Assembly: GCA_021399445.1 (NCBI GenBank)
Contig: JAJTUQ010000005.1
Location: 1,178,001 to 1,242,000 of the forward strand
Length of the DNA stretch: 64,000 nt
Source: Xylogone sp. PMI_703
Lineage: Eukaryota; Ascomycota; Leotiomycetes
Direction of reading: 5' to 3'
Below, in pieces: positions 58,616 to 64,000 of the stretch. The notes below the pieces were generated by a model that worked only from the letters and a program-made list of their open reading frames with translations, was not told the origin of the DNA and did not search any database. Within the stretch, counting starts at the first letter, position 1. Every line of letters starts with the position of its first letter. The translations under genes and the position numbers were made by a program.

Positions 58616-58654
58616 GTACTGTACACGGGTAACGGAGAGTTGACGGTACAGTAC
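58616..58654. repeat. Inverted pair GTACTGTAC / GTACAGTAC
   Basis: GTACTGTAC at 58616-58624 and its reverse complement GTACAGTAC at 58646-58654 flank a 21-nt spacer. A near-identical arrangement recurs at 59564-59601. Confidence 0.7.
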
Positions 58655-59563
58655 ATGAACAGCAGGTTTGATTTCTCTCACCCCTGCGTACAATAAGTTA
58701 CCCCTACATAGTTAGTACCGTAGTGGGTTGTTGTTCCACAACCACAACCCATTAAAGTAGATCGGCCTGAACGCGCCTTCCTCAATTCGCTCATCTACAG
58801 GGCAGCGAAATATTGTTTTTTCTCTCTTCCTTCTTGGATTCCCCACGTCGGGCTGTGATGGGGTCCTATGATAATTACCACAGTATTGATCACCCCAAGA
58901 GTGGAGGGCGCGGCACGTGGTAGTAGCAGTGGTAGAGTTGCGCTCGATGTTATGCTCCTGCCCTCTCCGGGCTTTTTGTGGCTCAGGACGATCTGTATTG
59001 CGTGATGGCCCCAAGAGCCTCGAGGGAGAGTTCTTGTGACGAATCTGCGGTTGTTGGTCCGTCGCCTGGCGGTGTGAACGCTTTCTTGCCCACCGCAAAA
59101 TCCACCCCTTGAGAGCGAGGTCCAATTGTCAGCCAGGAGATAGATCCTCTTCTGATTATGATTGGCAAGGGTTTGTGGTTTGCTTAAGGCCGGCAAGCAA
59201 ACATTTGCTGATGGAAGAACCTCCCCAACAACGTATCCTGGCGCGGGAGGTCCAAGAGGTTGACCGGCCCGCACCTGGTGAACGGCCCTGGCATTCGGGA
59301 TCCTGTAAGCGCTGACTTTCCCACGAGGTTTTGGACATGCTAATTCCCCGTGGTGCTAGGTACTGGGAAGTATCTTTCTATACCCAGCACAAGAGAAGAT
59401 ACCGGCGAGATACAAGGGGCATTACGCAGGACGGAAGCTGCTGCAGCATCGTCTGGGATTGCACCAAGGTTAAACGTATTGGGGGATTGCTTGCAGCAGA
59501 CTTGCAGCGGGTCATGATTGACGTCCAGCACCTCCTGGATTCTGGGCGCTGCAGCACCCTACA

Positions 59564-59601
59564 GTACTGTACAATACAGTAATACAGCACAGGTACAGTA
59601 C
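59564..59601. repeat. Inverted pair GTACTGTAC / GTACAGTAC
   Basis: GTACTGTAC at 59564-59572 and GTACAGTAC at 59593-59601 flank a 20-nt spacer that itself contains AATACAGTAATACAG. It has the same order and nearly the same spacing as the pair at 58616-58654. Confidence 0.7.
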
Positions 59602-60102
59602 GGTTCAGTCGCATTGAATCCTGCCGCTTCAGGCCCGATAGATCAACGCTGCTCAGCTATCATGTATGGGACACGTCAAAGAACAAACACACATGCTAAG
59701 AAAGGAAGCTCTTTGAAAGAGCTGGACTAGCATAGTGCAGTATTAGGGTTCTTTCTCTCTGACACAGGAAAGGAATGTGCTGTCAAAAAGAAGAGGCAGC
59801 TTTTATTAGCAGCTAATTAATTGCAGGAATTAGGGCTGGAGCTCAGCACGGACGTGCTCTGGGAGCAAGCCACCCAAGCACCGCAAGGACTCGCCCGCCA
59901 TTTTTCCATTGTGCCAGGACGGCAATACCCATTGCTTGCACAGTCACTATTGGACTGTTCTCCAGGGTCTCGCGGCCGCGACTCGATGGAGAGAAACGTG
60001 GGAGCCCCTCGCCAATCAAATCTCCACCGCCGCCTGCGAACAAGCCTATTGTCCGCCGCACACGTTTCTCTCTCTCTCCAACACATGCTGTACGGTAATA
60101 CA

Positions 60103-60116
60103 GTACAGTACAGTAC
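60103..60116. repeat. Overlapping GTACAGTAC copies (GTACA tandem)
   Basis: Two overlapping GTACAGTAC copies (60103-60111, 60108-60116) form a short five-base tandem. A further GTACTGTAC lies at 60330-60338. Confidence 0.7.
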
Positions 60117-61439
60117 TACTGTGCTCACTAATTATCACCACCATTATTCTTGTTATTCTTCTTTTTCTTACCATACCGTGATATCTTTCACCAGCATCAT
60201 CTCTCCACCCAAACAAAGAGAGTAATCCCTCTCCAACTCTCTCGACCTGGGCGAGGTGGCTGAGGTAACGCCCAGCCAATCCTTTCTGCACATAAAAAAG
60301 GCCCGCAACCTTTCACGATCATCGTTGCGGTACTGTACTCAGCTGGCGCTGCTGCAAATCCTCCCCCCAAGGCTCTCTCATTTTAGACCCTGCACCCCGT
60401 TTCATACGCTTCCTGCGCTTGCTGTTGGGTCCTGCGATCTGCATTATTGGAGGAAAACGGATCGTATTTCTGACTGATCGAGGAAATCTAAGGGCAGAAA
60501 AGGCACAAAACCAAAAAAAGAAACGAGCGAGTGTCCTACCGCAACATCTCTCGCACGTTGCTCCTTCTTTTCTTTTCGCACCTTGGCTCGCTCGTGGCAT
60601 TGCGTTACTTGTACAGCATTTCATTACTTATTTCCGTTGCACGCACTCAGCCGCCTGCCCGTCCACCATCCGCGCTACCAAGAACCGGTCTGCAAAGGGC
60701 CAGGCGGTTCCCAGGCTCAGGCTACTACGACCACCGCAGGAAAGCTCTCCACAATTGCCAGGCGTCACAACACCCGGAAGCTTCGACCACCTTTAATTCA
60801 CCTCCTCTCTCCCCAAAATAATATCGCCATCCCATAGACCGCCAACTCCGTCTTTCCCGCCATCGCCCATCGTCTCCTTCCCACCGGCGACCTTTCTGTC
60901 GTGCGCGCGCGCAAAGACGCTTCACTCTTGCCCATTCCGGTTTCGAGAGGGCTGAGCACATTTTCGCGATTACGCTGCCTCGGATAACCCTTCCGAGCGC
61001 CCTTCCTGTTCTAGTGCATCATCGTCTTTCTTACGTACGGGGGTCAGAATACGTTGCCTTGCAACAATCATTCCCTCGCATCCAACCCGAACTCTCCTGG
61101 GGGAGGAAAATCCGATCCCAAGATCTCTCGAATGTCTTCACGGCCACAAGCAAATAATAATCTGATTGTTTGAAATTTCCGCCTCGCCCGACACTCCGCA
61201 TGGCCCTGCCAGCCTGAGCCGCAAGATTTCACCAACCAAGGATTGAACAGAAAGGCTGGGGGAATATTTTCGGATTTGCACAGACCGACAAATCTTGGAC
61301 TCGAGAAAACGACACAGAGCAGGATCCTGAACACGCCGGCAAGTCTTGATCTCGAATCCCCGCTGGGCCCGATTACCACTTTCTCGCCGACAAACCCCGG
61401 GTGCCGCGCTGACGCTCCTCCCGTAACAGAACAGACAAA

Positions 61440-62822
61440 ATGGGGTCGTGTATGAGCTCGAATCAGGAAGATGTGGAACAGAAGAAAAGGAGTCAGATGA
61501 TTGATAGGAAACTGGAAGAAGACTCGAAGAAGCTGCGGAGAGAGTGCAAGATCCTCCTGCTTGGTAAATATGCGCACCAACACCTCATACGGCGAAGTTG
61601 AGATCCCCGGTTGGCTGACATTTGATGAACAGGTTCGGGTGAGAGTGGCAAGTCTACAATTGTCAAGCAAATGAAGATTATCCATCAGAATGGCTACACG
61701 GTCGATGAGCTGGCTCTTTATCGATTGACCATCTACAAGAATCTGATTGATTGCTCGAAGGCGCTGATTGGGGCAATGCGGCAGTTCAACATTGAGCCGG
61801 AGGAGCAGGTAAATCGTGAATACAGCGATTTCTTGATGGACTACCAGGTGGACCCGGATCCTCACACACCACTCGATATCAAAGTCGGCACGGCCATCAC
61901 GTCGTTATGGAAGGACCCAAGTATGGATGCATTGATGTTAAGACAGAGCGAGTTCTACTTGATGGATTCGGCGCCTTAGTATGGCCCCCCATCCCCTTAT
62001 CCGAATCTTGTCCTCCTTCGACACATATCAAAGGGCATGCTGACTGGTAAATAGTTTCTTCGAGGAAGCGAACCGGATTGCTGCTCCAGAGTACATACCT
62101 ACAGAGGCAGACGTATTAAGAGCTAGAACGAAGACCACTGGTATCTATGAGACCAGGTTTACGATGGGTTCGTTAAGTATACAGTGAGTGTAGACAGTCT
62201 GGATATCCCGCCGCAGTGCTGATCTGCAATAGCATGTTCGATGTTGGTGGCCAAAGAAGTGAAAGAAAGAAGTGGATCCACTGCTTTGAAAACGTGACTT
62301 CGATTATCTTCTGTGTAGCACTGAGCGAATACGATCAAGTATTGCTAGAAGAGAGCAATCAGGTATGTCATACTAAGCCTTACTTTCCTTTTGTGCTCTA
62401 CACGAATGCTGAATCCCGTTTAGAACCGTATGATGGAGAGCTTAGTATTATTCGACTCCGTGGTCAACTCGCGATGGTTCATGCGGACTAGTATCATTCT
62501 CTTCCTGAACAAGGTAGATCTGTTCAAGCAGAAACTCGGACGATCACCTCTCGGAAACTACTTCCCCGACTACTCTGGCGGAAACGATCTGAACAGAGCA
62601 GCGAAATACCTATTATGGCGGTTTAACCAAGTAAACCGTGCCCATCTTAATTTATATCCTCAGTACGTGTGGACCCAGCTCCTAATCATCCCCTTTCGGA
62701 TCTAGCTAACCGTGATAAACAGCCTTACCCAAGCAACTGATACCTCGAATATTCGATTGGTCTTTGCCGCGGTCAAGGAGACCATACTACAAAACGCACT
62801 CAAGGATTCTGGCATTCTTTGA
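61440..62822 (+). CDS. gna3: Heterotrimeric G-protein alpha subunit, fungal group III (GNA-3/MagA/GanB type)
   Basis: Membrane-bound signalling GTPase of 355 aa. Exons: 61440-61563, 61633-61978, 62055-62183, 62233-62362, 62424-62662 and 62723-62822. MGSC gives myristoylation at Gly2 and palmitoylation at Cys4. The P-loop is GSGESGKST (42-50), switch [13 protein letters not shown], switch [14 protein letters not shown], and the base-binding NKVD is intact. The C-terminus [11 protein letters not shown] lacks the Cys(-4) of group I subunits. The SCMSSNQ start and [20 protein letters not shown] stretch place it in group III, which by family knowledge works through adenylate cyclase in nutrient sensing, conidiation and virulence of various moulds. 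All splice joins keep the frame. Confidence 0.96.
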
Positions 62823-64000
62823 GCACGGCACGGCGCCACACGCGCAGCTCTCCATTTCTTGTTTCTATGGGCTTATAGGACTTTTTTTTGTACATTCATT
62901 GGAGCAGGCGTCACCCGGAGTTGCACTGGGGATAATTGCTCAGTTCACGAGCATTGTTGCTATTTACGGTTGAGAATCACGGACTTTCCTTTACCCTCTA
63001 CGTTACGAATACTGTTCTGCGGACGGCGCCTCCACTACGGGATTGCCTCCGGACTTGCTGGCGACATTTTGCCCCCCCTACAGATATTTTAGTTCACGAC
63101 CATCACAGCTTCGGAGCGGGGGAGGAAAGAGATATATATTTTCTTTTGCGGTATATTTGTTCAAACTTACAGCGCCACATGCTGAATGGAAAGCGGGACA
63201 GGAAAGAATATTTCTTTTTGGTTAAAATATCTTTTTGATACATTCCTACTAGCAGAAGGGAGGGAGCAGGAGGAGGTCGTCGTATATTTGTTTCCCCCTC
63301 TATTGTGTTTTCCTTTTTTGGCTGAGAGAGATATAATGGTTACATTACCGTACTTAGGGAGAGCAGCCAGTCTGCGTTGCATTACAAAGAAAAAATAAAA
63401 GATCCGAGAGATCACCGTCACCACGACAGTTTTACAATGTTTTAATACAGGATAATTAGAACAGCAAAGCTTTATCGTTTATATAATCACAATAATAATC
63501 GTCAGGAATCCGAAAAGGAAAAGCCACAATGGAGCCAATGGAGCAGTTGATGCTTAGTAACAGAGCCGGGAGAGATCTAGGTAGGTGATTGATTAGTTAC
63601 TGCACTACAGGATAGATACTAGATCCTGCTTGATGGCGTGTTGGATTCTTTACGATTCTTTTGGCTCTTCTTGGCTTTTTTGCACGGATTATGGTCTTAT
63701 TCATCACGCATTGTCAGCTCGATCCGGCACGGCTATTGGTCCACTCCAGCTCAGGCGGACCTTCCGCTCCGCTGAAACGGCATTAGCGCGATTAGCAAGC
63801 GAGCGAGCGAGACTCGAAGCGAACCTGGAACTTTTCTGATGGAGGAGCACGAGGAGATGGGGGAGCTTGGGCGCTCGTGCGTCTAGATTCCTCGGAGCGC
63901 ATGTACTGTGGTATCTTTTCCAGCTCATACCGTGCTCGTCCTACGGTATTCATCTGTGATGAAGAAGAGACTGGGACATGGATGAGTATTACCTGGGAGC
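62823..64000. other. 3' flank of the G-alpha gene to window end
   Basis: 1.18 kb with no recognised gene. Short frames on both strands (for example 63630-63839 and 63704-63928 opposed) have no family support. Confidence 0.45.

Larger units (their letters stand above)
57511..61439. other. 3.9-kb gene-free region upstream of the G-alpha gene
   Basis: I find no convincing gene in this, the longest gap of the window. It holds the cullin 3' flank, a T-rich zone, and from 58.6 to 60.3 kb a cluster of GTACTGTAC/GTACAGTAC motifs. From 60.2 kb on it is CT-rich with many short frames. Part is probably a long promoter and untranslated leader of the G-alpha gene; an unannotated non-coding RNA is possible. 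Confidence 0.5.

Noticed and set aside
61068..61865. 265-codon open frame antisense to the start of the G-alpha gene
   Set aside because: It overlaps conserved G-alpha exons on the other strand, has no recognisable family and is a shadow frame.
63630..63928. Opposed short frames near the window end
   Set aside because: They overlap each other on opposite strands and show no family features.

Overview
The window is a 64 kb piece of a nuclear chromosome from a filamentous ascomycete (Pezizomycotina). The evidence is short GT-AG introns of about 50-200 bp with fungal-type branch points (ctaac, ctgac), and a typical mould gene set: a Zn2Cys6 factor, an AreB-type GATA factor, a TOK potassium channel, a Kre6/Skn1 glucan synthase protein and a group III G-alpha. 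The protein flavour suggests Leotiomycetes (Helotiales-like), but I cannot prove this from sequence alone. I see no rRNA, tRNA, CRISPR, intact transposon, virus or secondary-metabolite cluster.

Layout. 0-4.6 kb: spc24 (kinetochore) and fis1 (mitochondrial fission) head to head, then a zinc-ribbon/RING-H2 E3 ligase. 4.9-10.9 kb: a Zn2Cys6 regulator divergent from ctf18 (alternative clamp loader). 11.4-16.6 kb: an NAD(P)-binding Rossmann protein, an FHIT-type HIT hydrolase and the AreB-like GATA factor. 16.6-22.2 kb: mostly gene-poor, with one short-chain dehydrogenase. 22.2-28.7 kb: the TOK channel and the Kre6/Skn1 protein. 31-48.8 kb: a dense stretch with pms1, a four-helix membrane protein, arh1, ETF-alpha, the Rsc8/Swi3 chromatin subunit, rrg7, med21, a pyrimidine-5'-nucleotidase-type HAD protein and a large disordered nuclear protein of unknown function. 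50.5-62.8 kb: a multi-KH RNA-binding protein, cullin-1 and a group III G-alpha, the last preceded by 3.9 kb without a recognisable gene.

Most genes are housekeeping functions and do not form one pathway. Some local themes exist. Ten consecutive genes (26.3-48.8 kb) alternate strictly between strands. Three of them (arh1, etfA, rrg7) encode mitochondrial proteins. Two DNA-maintenance genes (ctf18, pms1) carry CGCG-core boxes of the MBF/MluI type just upstream. The areB promoter carries a tight GATA cluster that could be autoregulatory.

I reconstructed gene models by hand from splice signals, reading-frame continuity and family knowledge. Several correct simple ORF readings: hidden last exons in the Zn2Cys6 factor, the Kre6/Skn1 protein and the channel; a 13-nt micro-exon in the HAD gene; a 17-nt exon in cullin; and a GC-AG intron in pms1. 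I did not find a convincing new multi-gene system. The best leads are an enriched, paired GTACTGTAC/GTACAGTAC motif upstream of the G-alpha gene, the unknown 895-aa nuclear protein, and possible dual targeting of the HIT hydrolase.
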